DNA of 64,000 nucleotides from positions 62,001 to 126,000 of the forward strand of contig JAKEKT010000102.1 of the NCBI GenBank assembly GCA_021495925.1, read 5' to 3'. Positions within the stretch are counted from its first letter, which is position 1; each line of letters begins with the position of its first letter. The DNA comes from Diplodia intermedia. Its lineage: Eukaryota > Ascomycota > Dothideomycetes > Botryosphaeriales > Botryosphaeriaceae. Both the position numbers and the translations under genes were made by a program. The notes below the pieces were generated by a model, which was not told where the DNA came from, searched no databases, and worked only from the letters and a program-made list of their open reading frames with translations. Shown piece after piece: positions 1 through 10,867 of the stretch.

Positions 1-2
1 AG

Positions 3-1157
3 TTGCAAGCGCCGTTCCGGGAGGATGACAGGGCTCGACTGATGCATGAGACTGTTCGAGGATTTCTGGACCAGCCTGCGTTTCAAGAGATCATCGTTGG
101 GAGAGAAGCGCTCTTTCGGTCACAGAACGGTTACACCGAGCTCGCAAAGCTATATCATATTGAGATCTCAAGAGACCAGCGCGCGGCTCAATCCCGAATG
201 CGGCCTGCAGCAGCTTACCACTATTTCGCCGAAATCACCACTGGTTCATGCCAGCTTCGATTCATCGATTCTCTGCGCGAAACACGTATGGAACCAAATT
301 CAGGTCTACCCAATGATCCGCTAACTTTCGCTGTCGCCTATGGCCTTTTTCTCTACACACAAACGGCATTGAGCAAATTTCGGGAACATGAACTCTACGC
401 AAACAACGCTCTGCTTCATGCGGCTTGCCATGGCGCTAACAGGTTTGTCGTAGATATGAATACAGGTTATCTGGGGGACTTTCCTGAAGCGTACAAGCCT
501 AATTTCATTCAGATCATAGAGCTCATGATTGATAAAGGGCTCAGAGTGGCTCCATACAAGAACGTTCAACCACTCATATACCTCCTGGCTTTTGATCTCA
601 TCGACGAACATCTGTTTCACACAGCCGTTAGGTCACAAGACTTCCTGCAAATATCTCGGTTACTCCTCACCAACGGAGAAGATCCGAATGCAAACTCCGA
701 TTGGCCTTTGTGGAAGCAAAAGCCCCTGAGAGTCAAACCTTTACATCTTTCCAGTGGCGCCCTAACTGAAACTCTACTGCACTACGGTGCCGACGTCAAC
801 GGGAGGGATTGGAAAGGAAGAACACCAATCGACGTGTTGATGAGAACAATGCTACGGTCAATGGAGGCCACACCGCCATGGTATTGGTTTTCATTTGTCG
901 CAGACAATATCGATATGCTGGCAGAAAACGGAGGTCTCATCACCAAGGCAGGATTGAAGCTATTTCCTAAGTGCTGCAGGGCCTATTTTGCGCGTCACAG
1001 AGACCCACAGACCCTAAAGACCATCCTGGATGATTCATTGGAGAAAGGGTTCATATCTGCCTTGGATCGCTGCCTTACAGGCGTGGGGAAGGCCAAGAGG
1101 AAACTCCTTCGAAGATCATTGATGAGGGATATGTTGCGCGAAGAGGATTACTGTTGA
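3..1157 (+). CDS. C-terminal part of NLR-like ankyrin protein (5' end outside window)
   Basis: The frame is open from the left edge to a TGA at 1155-1157, giving about 384 residues. No ATG need be assumed because the gene is cut by the window. The first residues (RLMHETVRGFLDQP) resemble the segment that follows the NACHT ATPase in many fungal NLR-like proteins, where a 'LLHRTVRDFL' motif is usual. Further on are degenerate ankyrin repeats, clearest near residues 250-280 (PLHLSSG, LLHYGADVNGRDWKGRTP). The upstream NACHT and effector domains cannot be seen, so the NLR assignment is inference from the tail. Such proteins are intracellular and some control heterokaryon incompatibility. It could instead be a plain ankyrin-repeat protein. 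Confidence 0.6.
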   Translation: MQAPFREDDRARLMHETVRGFLDQPAFQEIIVGREALFRSQNGYTELAKLYHIEISRDQRAAQSRMRPAAAYHYFAEITTGSCQLRFIDSLRETRMEPNSGLPNDPLTFAVAYGLFLYTQTALSKFREHELYANNALLHAACHGANRFVVDMNTGYLGDFPEAYKPNFIQIIELMIDKGLRVAPYKNVQPLIYLLAFDLIDEHLFHTAVRSQDFLQISRLLLTNGEDPNANSDWPLWKQKPLRVKPLHLSSGALTETLLHYGADVNGRDWKGRTPIDVLMRTMLRSMEATPPWYWFSFVADNIDMLAENGGLITKAGLKLFPKCCRAYFARHRDPQTLKTILDDSLEKGFISALDRCLTGVGKAKRKLLRRSLMRDMLREEDYC

Positions 1158-1406
1158 CGATTGCTTTATCCCTCTTCAGTCTGTACTTTCTGCATTTTTA
1201 GCTATTCATTATGTTATATCAATTCCATTGGCAAAATCAGTGATTGAAACAAATTCCACGAATAAGAATCCATTAAAATTCACCTGGGTATGAGAAAAAC
1301 CTGCAAGCTCCAGCTCCCGCTTTCATCGAGCCCGCAACACGCACATCTACCCCTTCGAATCCTCCACTCGCATTAAATCACCACCCATTTCACGAACACC
1401 ACACAT

Positions 1407-2753
1407 TTACATCTCCTTGTTCTTCCAGCTGCTCTCCTTCTTCCACTTAGTGCCATCCACCAACGGCGGGCCCGTGTTGGTGAAGTACTCCCGGCCCTTG
1501 ATCAACCACACCATGAAGCTGGGCAGCTTCCAGCCGAATATGGAGCCGACGCCCTTGCTCTGGCCGATGGGGACGAGCTGCGTCTCCTTCAGGTTGGGCT
1601 TGTACTCGCGGTCGGCGCCCTTGGCCTTGGCGTCCAGCTTCTCGCCGCCGGACTCGGCGAAGGCGTGGAGGTCGCGGGAGAGGTTGGTCATGACGACGGG
1701 AGTCTGTCGGGAATCCAATTAGTAAAAAAAAAAAAAGAAAAAAAAGATAACAGATGGAGGGGGGGTTGATATGCATACCGAAGCGTCCAAGTCCATGATG
1801 CCGCCGCGGGAGTAGGTGCCGACGTCGCCCAGCGCGAAGACACGCGGGCCGGCCTCGTCGACGCGGAGCGTAGCCGCGTTGGTCTGGAGGTAGCCCCTGT
1901 CGTTGAGGAGGTGCTTGGGGACGAACTCGGTGTTGGGCGCGACGCCGGTCGCGGGGATGTACAAGTCGACGGTCAGAACCTCGCCGGTGCTCAGCGTGAC
2001 CGTCGTCGTGCCGTCCTTGTTCGCCTCGGTGCCCTCGACGCGCGCGTTCTTCTTGACGACGACGCCGACGCGCTTGAGGAAGCGCTCCGCCTTCTCGGCC
2101 AGCGCGGGGCGCAGCACGGGCAGGATCTTGGCGTCGGCCGTCGACACGGTGATCAGCGCCTTCTGGTTCTTGGGCGGGCCCGACGAGAACCAGCCGGGGC
2201 TGCCGTTCAGGTACTCGCCGATCTCGCCCGCCGTCTCGACGCCCACGGGGCCGCCGCCGCCGACGAAGATGCTCTTGGCCGTCTTGATGCGGGCCTCGGC
2301 CGCCTTGATCGCGTCCTTGGTCTCCTCGGAGCTGCCGTGCTGCAGGCTGAAGAGGGCGCTGGGCGAGCGGGTGCCCGTGGCCACGACCAGCGCATGGTAC
2401 GGCAGGTGTTGCTCCTTGCCATCGGATCTGATGGTGACGGTGCGGGAGGCCGGATCCCAGTCGGCGGCGGCGCCGACGAGGAAGGTCAGCTTGCTGGAGT
2501 CGTACTGGTCGAGGCCGGGGCCGATGGGGAAGAAGTACTTGGAGGCGGGCATGAGCTGCGACGAGGCGACGGCGCGCGGGGCGGCGACGCGGAAGAAGAA
2601 ATCGGTCGAGGGGCTGACGAGGTAGACGTGGTACTTCTCGCCGTTGCGCGTGGGCAGGGTGGGCAGGACGTGCTTCATGATGTAGTGGGTGGCGCCCAGG
2701 CCGGCCCAGGAGGCGCCCAGGACGACGATGTTGAGGTCTTTGGTGGAAGACAT
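1407..2753 (-). CDS. AMID/AIF-like FAD-dependent pyridine nucleotide oxidoreductase
   Basis: Two exons (2753-1779 and 1703-1407) encode 423 residues. The intron starts with GTATGC and ends with CAG, and splicing is in phase 0. Residues 9-20 form the FAD Rossmann motif (VVLGASWAGLG), 125-130 the ATGTRS motif, 165-171 the second, NAD(P)H-binding glycine motif (GGGGPVG) and 306-312 the ALGD motif that contacts FAD. This order matches the AMID/AIF-like, NDH-2-related family, which oxidises NAD(P)H and is cytosolic or loosely attached to lipid droplets or mitochondria. The ATG at 2753 was chosen because the glycine motif follows within ten residues. The frame stays open upstream but has no ATG there. 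The gene is divergent from the dehydrogenase at 3699. Confidence 0.88.
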
Positions 2754-3698
2754 GGTTGCGAGGGTCAATTGCGGGTGGGAGGGGAAGAGTGAAGCAGAGG
2801 TTGAGGGCGAATGCGGGCGAATGAGATTAAAAGAAGGAAGGTGGCTGGTGGTGAGATTGCACTTTTGTTGCGTCGGCGGAAATGCAGGGATGGCTGGCGC
2901 GTAGGAGTTGCGGGTGGGGGAGTCCGAAGGCAGCCGGGTTGGCGCAGTTCTCGTCAGCTGGCGAGCGGCAGGCGGTATGCCTGTGCCTGCATCATTATAT
3001 AGTGTTTGCCGCTTAATTACGAAGTTTGTAAGTTTAATGGATGGTTGATAATTGCCCCGCGTCGCAGCAAGGGTCCAGCTGGGAGCTATGGCCAAGCACG
3101 ACTCGGTTCTTACAAAGCACGCCCGGCTGCGGGACTTCAGCCTTCCGGTGGTTACAAATAGCCCGTCTGCTGCTCATTTAGCTCAGCTTCACGACCAGCG
3201 GCCGCCAGCGTCGCGACATCTGCTCGGCGTATGCGTAAGCAGGCGTCGGCCGAAGAGAGCAGCAGCAGCGCGAGTTCCGGGACGATGGGTTGCCCGAAAC
3301 AGCCCCTGTCCGAAGGCGGAGCCGGTCGATTGAAACCTGGCTCGTTTCACAGCAACCGCTTGCTTGTACTGTGCTGCGCAGGAATGAGGTACAGGCCGGC
3401 CTTGCATCGCAGCGTTGAACAGCAGCAGGCGCAGCGATGCGAAAACAACCAGGTACAAACCAGGTGCGACTGTGCCACGGCGCCCGCCGCAGACGGAATG
3501 CAATCCAGAAAGTGATGAAGGCGCAACCATTCCGCCCGTGGCCCGTGCCTGCACGGATAGATCCGCTGTGTTATCTTATCAGCTTATCGCCTATCGCCGC
3601 AACTGACGCAAGACTCCCCGCAACTCGCGTCTGTTCCTCCCACCTTAGCTATAGCAAAACTTTTCCCAAGGTCTGGTCAGGCACTGAACTGTCCCAAT
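2754..3698. promoter_or_regulatory. Divergent promoter region
   Basis: These 945 bases separate two genes that start in opposite directions, so both promoters must lie here. No ORF with protein-like character, repeat or RNA gene was recognised, and no specific regulator site can be named. Confidence 0.5.
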
Positions 3699-4920
3699 AT
3701 GGCTGCCACTGCTTCTCGAGCTGCCGTCGGCATCATCTCCATTGGTGACATGGGATTGGGGGTTGCCAAGCTTCTGCAAGCCCATCGCTACGAGGTCCTT
3801 ACCACAACCGTCGGTCGAAGGTAGGTTTGAACAACAAATGACGCAGACCGTCTTGATCCACATTCTTGACTGCCACCAGTCCCTCAACCCATGCCCGCGC
3901 CACCTCCGCCGGCATAACCGTCCTACCATCAGACGTCGCCCTCGTAGAAAAAGCAGACTACATCCTCTCCATCGTCCCACCCCGCGACGCCGTCGCCACG
4001 GCCAACCGCATAATCGACGCCTGGACCATCGCCAGCAGACCCGCAGCAGCATCGACCAACCCTCTCTACTTCCTCGACCTCAACGCCATCGCGCCCTCCA
4101 CCGCCCGCGGCATCGACGCAGCCCTCGCATCCCGCGCCCCGGACATCCGCTTCGTCGACGGCGGCATCATCGGCGCGCCGCCCAAGTTCTTGGGGAACGA
4201 AAGCAGCTCCTCCACCAACGGCAGCGAAGCCCACGCCCAGATCGACGACGATCCAGAGCTGGCCCGGAGCCTCCGCGCGTGGAAGCGCCCCTCGATCCCC
4301 ATCTCGGGCCCTTACTCCCTCAGCGACGCCGCCGCCGCCCCATCTGGTCCGCACCTCGCCGCCGTGCTCAACACCAAGCACCTCGGCGCCGAAATCGGTC
4401 CGGCCAGCGGGCTGAAAGCCTCGTACGTTCAATCAGCTTTCCCTCCCTCCCCCAACAACAACAACAACATCACGAGCTCCAACTAACACTGGCGCAACAA
4501 CCCCCCACCAGCTTCGCCGCGCTGACGAAGGGCTTCTACGCCCTCGCCCTCCAATCCTACACCACCGCCCACCAACTCTCCGTCCTACCCGAGCTACGCG
4601 CCCAGCTCGGCGCCGCCTTCCCCGCCACCCTCGCCGCCGCCGACCGCGGCGTCGTCGGCATGCAGCCCAAGGCGTACCGGTGGGAGGGCGAGATGCGCGA
4701 GATCGCCGAGACGTTCAGGACGGAAGGCGGGTGGGGAGGGGGGGAAGAAGAAGAAGCGGGGAAAAAAGCGATTTTCGATGGCGTGGCCGAGGTGTACAGG
4801 GTCGTGGCCGAGGAGACGGCGTTGGGGACGGACGAGGGGAGGAAGGAGGGCGTGGAGGAGGTGGTGGCGGAGTTGGCGAGGGGGGTGAGGGGGGGCAAGG
4901 GGAGGGGAAAGGGAGAGTAG
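3699..4920 (+). CDS. 6-phosphogluconate dehydrogenase-like NAD(P)-binding protein with DUF1932 C-terminus
   Basis: Three exons (3699-3820, 3880-4422, 4512-4920) give 357 residues. Both introns have GTAGGT or GTACGT donors and CAG acceptors, and the frame is continuous across them. Residues 9-18 carry a Rossmann glycine motif (VGIISIGDMGLG) of the 6PGDH/beta-hydroxyacid dehydrogenase superfamily. Exon 2 contains the GGIIGAPP segment usual at the end of that domain. Exon 3 (FAALTKGFYALAL) matches the DUF1932 C-terminal helical domain that pairs with it in bacteria and fungi. The family presumably reduces or oxidises a small hydroxyacid, but the substrate is not known. The last 60 residues are rich in Gly, Glu and Lys and look disordered. 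Confidence 0.85.
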
Positions 4921-6139
4921 GTTGGGTGGGTGGTGGTGATGGGGGAGGGGAAGGGAAATGTGGAAATTTTCCCGTTTTGGCTGGCTGGCGAAGGGGTGGT
5001 TGGTGGATGCGCACGGGGTAGGGGGAGGAAATCATGGAGATGTGCGGATCCAAGGGACTTTGGGGGGGGAGGCGGTTGTTGTCGTTCGCTAGAATCAGGA
5101 ATAGAAGTCGTCCTCGCGTTCATCATCCCCTGGTAGGAGCTGATTGGATGGGTCCGACCGCTTCGCTCTTCTTTAAGTAGCTCGAACCAAGACTGTGCTG
5201 TGTGGCTGATGGGCGGCATCCGTGCTTTTTGCTCGCTCCTCCTCACGGGCCTCTCCCGCTTGTCTGTGGCGTCGGACGCGCATCTTCAAAGCTTCGATTC
5301 GATATATTGGGGACGTTTCCATAACGGGACCTGCGGTAGATCTGACGGGGGCCATCTTTTGCATTTGGTGTCCAAGAATAGCTAAGAGAGAAGATTCCCC
5401 TTCGAAGCGAGCGATCGCACGTCCACCGAGCCACGAGCCTCTCCACACGAGTACCTACGGCGCGTGCGAATGCGTAGTTAAAAAAAAAAGGAGGCTGAGG
5501 CGAAGTGGGGTCGGTGGAGACCGCATGATGTGCTAAGCTTTCTCGCCTCGCCTCGCATCTGAAGCATGGACCGTCTCCGGCTCGCTATAGCTATCTCCCC
5601 TTTTAAAATCACAGGGAGCCCCTCTCTTCGGCCCCTCTTCACTCAATTCTCGGCTAGGTCTTCCGTTGGCACCGCAATCATATTGTAAAGCGTCCGTGGG
5701 ACGCGCGTCGGTTTGTACTGGAGTTTTGTTGGTGTGCGTCTTGACATCTTGACTTTCCACCTCATCGAGTCCCGAGTTTTTCCGAACACTGCTGTCGTTC
5801 GCCGGAAAACGCCTTCGCTATGCAGGAAAAGAAAAAAGATAGAAGAAATAGGTACAGAAGAAGAGAAAAAAAAATGGTTCCGTCAACAAGTCTAGTCAAA
5901 GGAAACCAAGCGACTACGTCTTAAATGCGTATAAGTTGCGTTGTCGGACAAAACGGGTATCGCAGGAGAAGATCAAAGTAAAGAGATCTCTGAGAAGGAT
6001 AACAGAAAGGTTGGTGCAAAGTCGAGGGTCGGCATGATGAGGTTAGCATGAGGAAAGGATACAGTGAAACGGATTTGCAAGGATGACACAACGCCAGTTG
6101 CAGCCCAATAGGGCAGACTTCGAGCATTTCTCAGCCTTC
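4921..6139. other. Convergent intergenic region
   Basis: This stretch lies between two genes that end towards each other and should hold both 3' UTRs. It contains short A-rich runs near 5480 and 5830-5870 but no ORF, RNA or repeat that I can support. Confidence 0.4.
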
Positions 6140-7409
6140 TCAATACATGTTTCTATTGGCGCCTAACCGTTCCCATGGGCTACCTGTCGCCGAACGCTCA
6201 ACCGGCGGTCTGGGGCCGTTGTTGAAGGGCTGGTACGGGCTCGCGGTTCCGACGCGGTCGATTGGTGGCCTGGGGGGTTGGCCGTACATCTGGTAGGGAC
6301 TGGCCGTGCCGGCTCTGTCGATCGGCGGCATCGGAGGCGGAGGCTGACGTTGGTACTGATCCTGGTACGCGTTGTGCATCGAAGGCTCGTAGCGCGTCGA
6401 ACCCGACGGCGCGTAGCCAGTCGGTGCCTGGCTTGGCGCATAGCCCCCAACACTGCTCGCCGTGTCGTACTGCTGACCGTACGGCGCGCCGCCATGGTCA
6501 TAGCCGTAGGTATTCTGGCCGTAAGGGTCATTGGCATAGGCGTAAGGCTGGTTCTGGTCCTGGTACGGCGACGGGGAAGCGTGTCCCTGCATTCCGTAGG
6601 GCTGCTGCGGCGGACCGTTGAAATAACCGGCCTGGTCGGGTCCGCCATGGTAGTCACTCTGGTACGGGCTGGGACTGCGTATGTTACCGATTGCGAGGCT
6701 TGCGGTTGCTGGGTGAATGGGCTGTGGCTGGACGGGCATGCCGTAGTCGGACGGCGGCGCGGGCGAGCGGGTATTGATCGGACTGGGCCCAACGCTGCTG
6801 TTCGTGGGAGACTCTCCTGGCTTCATGTCCAGCTTCTGCAGCTCCATGTCGTCCGGGTGCTCCTTCACGGGCTCCTCGAAGACCTCGACCTTGGTGCTCT
6901 TTGCCGTGTCCCAGGTGGGCATTTCGGGCAGGGCGTCCTCGTTGAATTTCTTGTCGCCATTGCCGGAGTCGAAAGTGGCGTACTGCGGCACGTTGTTGTT
7001 CTGGTTCCATCCGGGGCCGGCGTACATGGGCGGGGCAGACTGGTACTGCTGGTTGCTGGGGAAGGCCGACGGCGGCGGCGACTCGACACGACGATGGCCT
7101 TTCCGGGGTCCCGGGCAGCATTTGTTGCAGCAGCTCAGGCAGCCGCAGCAGCACTCGGCGCCGCAGCATAGACAGCGGCCGCAGCACCACAGCAGCGAGA
7201 AGATGATGAGGCCGGCGATAGCGATGCCAGCAATAACGGGCCATCTGCGACTCGTATCAGCGGCGCGCGTCGCGACCACCCAAGGAAGAAACGGCGACTC
7301 ACTTGCAGTAGGCCTTGGACATGCACGCATCCCACGAACTGAACGACTCTTTGACGCCGTCAATGGTGCCGCTGATGTCTCGTCTCCCTAATGCCATGGG
7401 GGACGCCAT
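6140..7409 (-). CDS. Single-pass Cys-rich membrane protein with Pro/Gln/Tyr-rich tail (fibroin-3-related type)
   Basis: Two exons (7409-7303 and 7244-6140) encode 403 residues. The intron uses a GTGAGT donor and a CAG acceptor, giving ...AYC-K-WPVIAGIA.... A short N-terminus is followed by one membrane segment at about residues 37-54 (WPVIAGIAIAGLIIFSLLW) and a dense cysteine cluster to about residue 80 (CCGRCLCCGAECCCGC). The remaining 320 residues are low-complexity. Near the C-terminus are three repeats of a PP(I/V)(D/E)R-x-xTxSP(Y/W) motif. Proteins of this build occur widely in Pezizomycotina under the name fibroin-3 related. No biochemical role is known to me. The Cys cluster beside the membrane suggests palmitoylation or disulphide packing, which is inference. 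Confidence 0.8.
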
Positions 7410-8449
7410 GGTGAGTGATGGATGAGGCATGAGAGCAGAACGCGCAGCGTGTCTGGATCAGGCAGGCAGCGCCAGGCTGCGGTGGTGGGAAATTGAGAGG
7501 CTGCGTTAGCCTGCGCCGGGCGAATCCGCGGGGCTCAAGGCACGAGGCTCAAGGGGGTGATAAAGAAATGCGCCGCGTAGGGCTGACGGACGCGCCGAGG
7601 GACGGCGCCTGGTGCTGCAGGCGTGTGGGCGGCGGCAAGCAGGAAATTGGAGGCAAGGGAACGACAAAAAGAACGGCGTCTCGCAGCGAGTGATAAAGGG
7701 AGTGGGCGGATGTTTCGCTGCTTGCGGCTGGCCGGCAGCAAATGAAGATGAAACACTGGGGACGAGCCAGCCAGAGATTGCGATCTCCCCACTGTCTTGG
7801 CCCCGTGCCCGGCGCTTCTGTGCGTCACTGGTCCCTTGCACATCAGTCCGTGGCGGCTGTGGCGGTGCGGCACCGCTGCCGAGCCGGCCCCTGTCACTCG
7901 CCGCGCTAGCCATTGCCCCGCTGCCACTGCCGCCGTCGTTGGTGGTTGCGCTCGAAATGAGGCTTCGTGCCTGCTGCCGCTGCTGCCAGCGTGCTAGCGC
8001 CAGGCGGGCCGCTGCGCATCCCGTCTGTCACCAAATTCGCACCTTTGATCGGCACCAGACGTCATGTTCCCACGGCCTCGAGGCATAGTGGGTTACAAGA
8101 TGCCGATTCTTGTCGAGCTCGTTCCCACACGAGACTTCGCACCCGCTTCCGTCAACAGCCGAAGCTATATTTCTGGACACTTTTGTTGATAAGCAGACTT
8201 CGGTGCCTCGCAGCTTACGAAAGGGTAGATTCTTCTGCAACCCGTGGTGCACGGTTTCCTACTCTAGGCGACTGTACCCACCGCACATCGCGATTAGCAC
8301 TGGCCGTGCTCTCCTCCGCATGCACAGCCATAAGCACCTTCCACTTCCTCGTGGCACCCAAGATTCGCTTTCGTATTACGAGAAATTGCATTCAACCTGC
8401 GCGAGTAGTTGTATTTCTACGCCTGAGCATTCGTCTATATCTCGTGACT
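7410..8449. promoter_or_regulatory. Upstream region of the Cys-rich membrane gene and 3' side of guanine deaminase
   Basis: About 1 kb lies between two minus-strand genes. It should hold the promoter of the gene starting at 7409 and the 3' UTR of the gene ending at 8450. No additional gene or repeat is recognised. Confidence 0.4.
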
Positions 8450-9847
8450 TCATGCCTTGACCGACCGACCCCTAACATAGACCTTCGCAATGTTCCGGTC
8501 GTCTCCGGTCATGAGGAATTTCTCAAACACCGTCGCCAGGTCGTCCTCGTCCTCGATGGGCGTGATGATGCCCGCGCCCGCTCCCATAGTGTGGACTTCC
8601 AACGCGTCGAACTCCTTTCCCTCGGCGAAATTGCCGACCTTGCTGCCGAGACCGCAGACCTGAGCACCGCCCAGCGTGGCCAGGAAAAAGGTCTCGTTGA
8701 GGGACAGTGCCGGATCGGCGCCGTCGGTAGCGACCTCGCGGGCCTTTGACACGATGAAGGCCTGGCGCATGGCATCGAGGATGGACGACGAGAAGCCACC
8801 GCCGCTGTCGGTGCCCAGGCCCACCTTGATGCCGTGGCGCAGGTACTGGCGGATCGGTGCCGCCATGAAGCCGCCGATGGTGGTGTTCGAGATGGGACAA
8901 TGCGCCACACCGCAGCCCAATTCGGCGATCTTCTCGACCTCGTAGTCCTCGAGGTAGATGCAGTGGGCAAGGATGGAGCGGGAGTTGAGCAGACCAAACT
9001 TCTCGTACAGGTCTGCTTCGTTGCTGAACTCGTGATACAGGGTCTTGGTGAGGGCGATTTCATCCTCGGCCTCGTTGAAATGCGTCTGGATGGGGAGCTC
9101 AGGGTTGGCTTCGGCGAGGTCGCCAAGGCCGGTCAGGAGCTCTCTGTCGCAGGAGATGGCGAAGCGCGGAGTCAGAGCAGGTGTGACAAGCCTCTGGGCG
9201 GGGTCGATGGTGCGGACGTGGGCGACGAAGTCCTTGGTGGCCTGCAGCGATTCCTGGGCGCTGGCGGCGCAGCAGTAGTCGGGCGCGTTCTGGTTCATGT
9301 CGCATTTGCCAACCAAGGCGCGCTGGCCCTTCTCCAGGCACAGGTCGGCCAGGATCTTGGTTGCGTCGGCGTGCAAGCTGCCGTAGTACGAGGCTGTCGT
9401 GATGCCCTGGCGCAGGAAGCCGTCGACGCAGGCCGAGTAGGTCTTGCGGGCGTAGGCCGGGTCGGCGAACTTGGCCTCATGCGGGAAGGTGATCTGGTTG
9501 AGCCAGTCGAGAAGCTGCAGGCCGCGGCCGGTGCCACGCTGGGCCCACTGGGGGGCGTGGTTGTGCGTGTCGACAAAGCCGGGGATCAGGAACTGGCCGC
9601 GCTCGAGGTAGCGGATGCGCGACGAGCCGGCGCCGGTGCCGTACTCGGCGATGAGGGCTGCAACCTGGGCCTTCTCGACATGCTCGCGGAACAGGGCAAT
9701 GCGGCCGTCGGGCCCGACCAGCAGCAGGCCCTTGTGGCAGATCTGGACCTCGGTGGGGGTGATGGAGTGGATGATGGGCCCGAAGAAAGCTTGCTCGACG
9801 CGCAGGTCGCGCGCCGACACGTGCTGCGCGGATTCATCGTCGGCCAT
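8450..9847 (-). CDS. GUD1: Guanine deaminase
   Basis: One uninterrupted exon encodes 465 residues, close to the usual length of eukaryotic guanine deaminases. It hydrolyses guanine to xanthine and ammonia in purine salvage and nitrogen use, in the cytosol. Metal ligands of the amidohydrolase fold are visible: H95 and H97 in PGFVDTHNHAPQW, then His in QTHFNEAEDE, His in LAHCIYLED and Asp in GLGTDSGGGFSS. The PHEAKFAD segment after the first motif is typical of guanine deaminases rather than of other amidohydrolases. The start is the ATG at 9847. The frame remains open to 9892 but only from a GTG. The gene is divergent from a transporter starting at 10868. Confidence 0.93.
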   Translation of the reverse strand: MADDESAQHVSARDLRVEQAFFGPIIHSITPTEVQICHKGLLLVGPDGRIALFREHVEKAQVAALIAEYGTGAGSSRIRYLERGQFLIPGFVDTHNHAPQWAQRGTGRGLQLLDWLNQITFPHEAKFADPAYARKTYSACVDGFLRQGITTASYYGSLHADATKILADLCLEKGQRALVGKCDMNQNAPDYCCAASAQESLQATKDFVAHVRTIDPAQRLVTPALTPRFAISCDRELLTGLGDLAEANPELPIQTHFNEAEDEIALTKTLYHEFSNEADLYEKFGLLNSRSILAHCIYLEDYEVEKIAELGCGVAHCPISNTTIGGFMAAPIRQYLRHGIKVGLGTDSGGGFSSSILDAMRQAFIVSKAREVATDGADPALSLNETFFLATLGGAQVCGLGSKVGNFAEGKEFDALEVHTMGAGAGIITPIEDEDDLATVFEKFLMTGDDRNIAKVYVRGRSVKA

Positions 9848-10867
9848 GGCGGATTCCGAGCTCTTCCCTGTAGGCTGTTGGTGCGCGGACACGAGACCCT
9901 GATGTTTGGCTCAGCACTTAGCGGATGGTGTTGAGCAGTGGAGGGGCACCCCTGAGCGCGGCGTGAATGCGGCGGCCTCCACTTTTCGGCGGGCATGTCA
10001 GGCCGATCGCCCACGGGAAACGCTCGTTGTCTCGAAATCCATCTTCCACTTCTGCTGTGTACAACCTCTGGTTCCCGGTCCCGCCGCCGCCCACGTCTCG
10101 TCTGGACGATCCAGGACGAAAGGCTTGCAGCGTGGTTTGAACGGGATGGCGAGGATGGGCTGCCGGCCACGACTTCCGACCGGCTGCGGTTACCCCACGT
10201 AGGCTCCGGACAGATGCGGGCTGGACTGGACCTTGCGCCGGTCATGACTAGCGCTTGCTTTATTGCTACCATCAGCCATCTGGTGTAAGCTGGTGCAGTA
10301 GTGGTTCTCTCCAAGGTTGTTAGCAAGCTGCGGCATGCGGGCATTACCTAATGGGCCGCCCAATCCCGCCGTCTTGTGATGCAGGACTGCAACCAGCGCC
10401 CCGGCAAGTGCTTGACCGTCAGCCCTGACCTCTGACATGCCAGTGGGCTGAGGAGCAGGTCCGCGTCCTCCGGTGGAAGCCTGGGATGGCGGTTGCGGTG
10501 CACTGGATGATAGGCGCGTCGCGGGGCATTGCGTCATTGCCCTCAGCCGACAGCAAGCGAGACGTGTGGCCTGGGCAGCTGGCAGGTCACAAGTCCTCGG
10601 ATCTGATCGAGCTTCTTTTTCTCCTTCTCTAGTCCCAGCCTCGCTCGCGGCCTTCTACGCGCTTGCCGTCATGGCCCCAGCGATTGGCCGTTGTGTTCCC
10701 CACCCTGTCGCGCCTGCCATGTTTCCGCTGCTGCGCTATCGTGATGACTTCGCTCCGTCCCCCGATGCCCCCTTCATTCCTCCTCTTATCCTCTTGACCC
10801 TGCCCATGATCTGAGCCTCAATCTCTCCATCCCATCTCCATTGGCCTTCCCCCGCCCCTCAGCAACC
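9848..10867. promoter_or_regulatory. Divergent promoter between guanine deaminase and MFS transporter
   Basis: About 1 kb separates two divergent starts. A GATA-factor type core (TTATC, reverse of GATAA) lies at 10786-10790, but one short core is expected by chance and is weak evidence for nitrogen control. The segment from about 10610 to 10860 is pyrimidine-rich, as is usual for fungal leaders before an ATG. Confidence 0.4.

Noticed and set aside
1911..2792. Long plus-strand open frame opposite the AMID-like gene
   Set aside because: It is the shadow of a GC-rich coding exon. Its translation is a skewed Gly/Arg/Ala/Asp mix without motifs, while the minus strand carries all FAD motifs.
8834..9934. 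Plus-strand open frame opposite guanine deaminase
   Set aside because: Shadow frame. The amidohydrolase motifs on the minus strand are complete.
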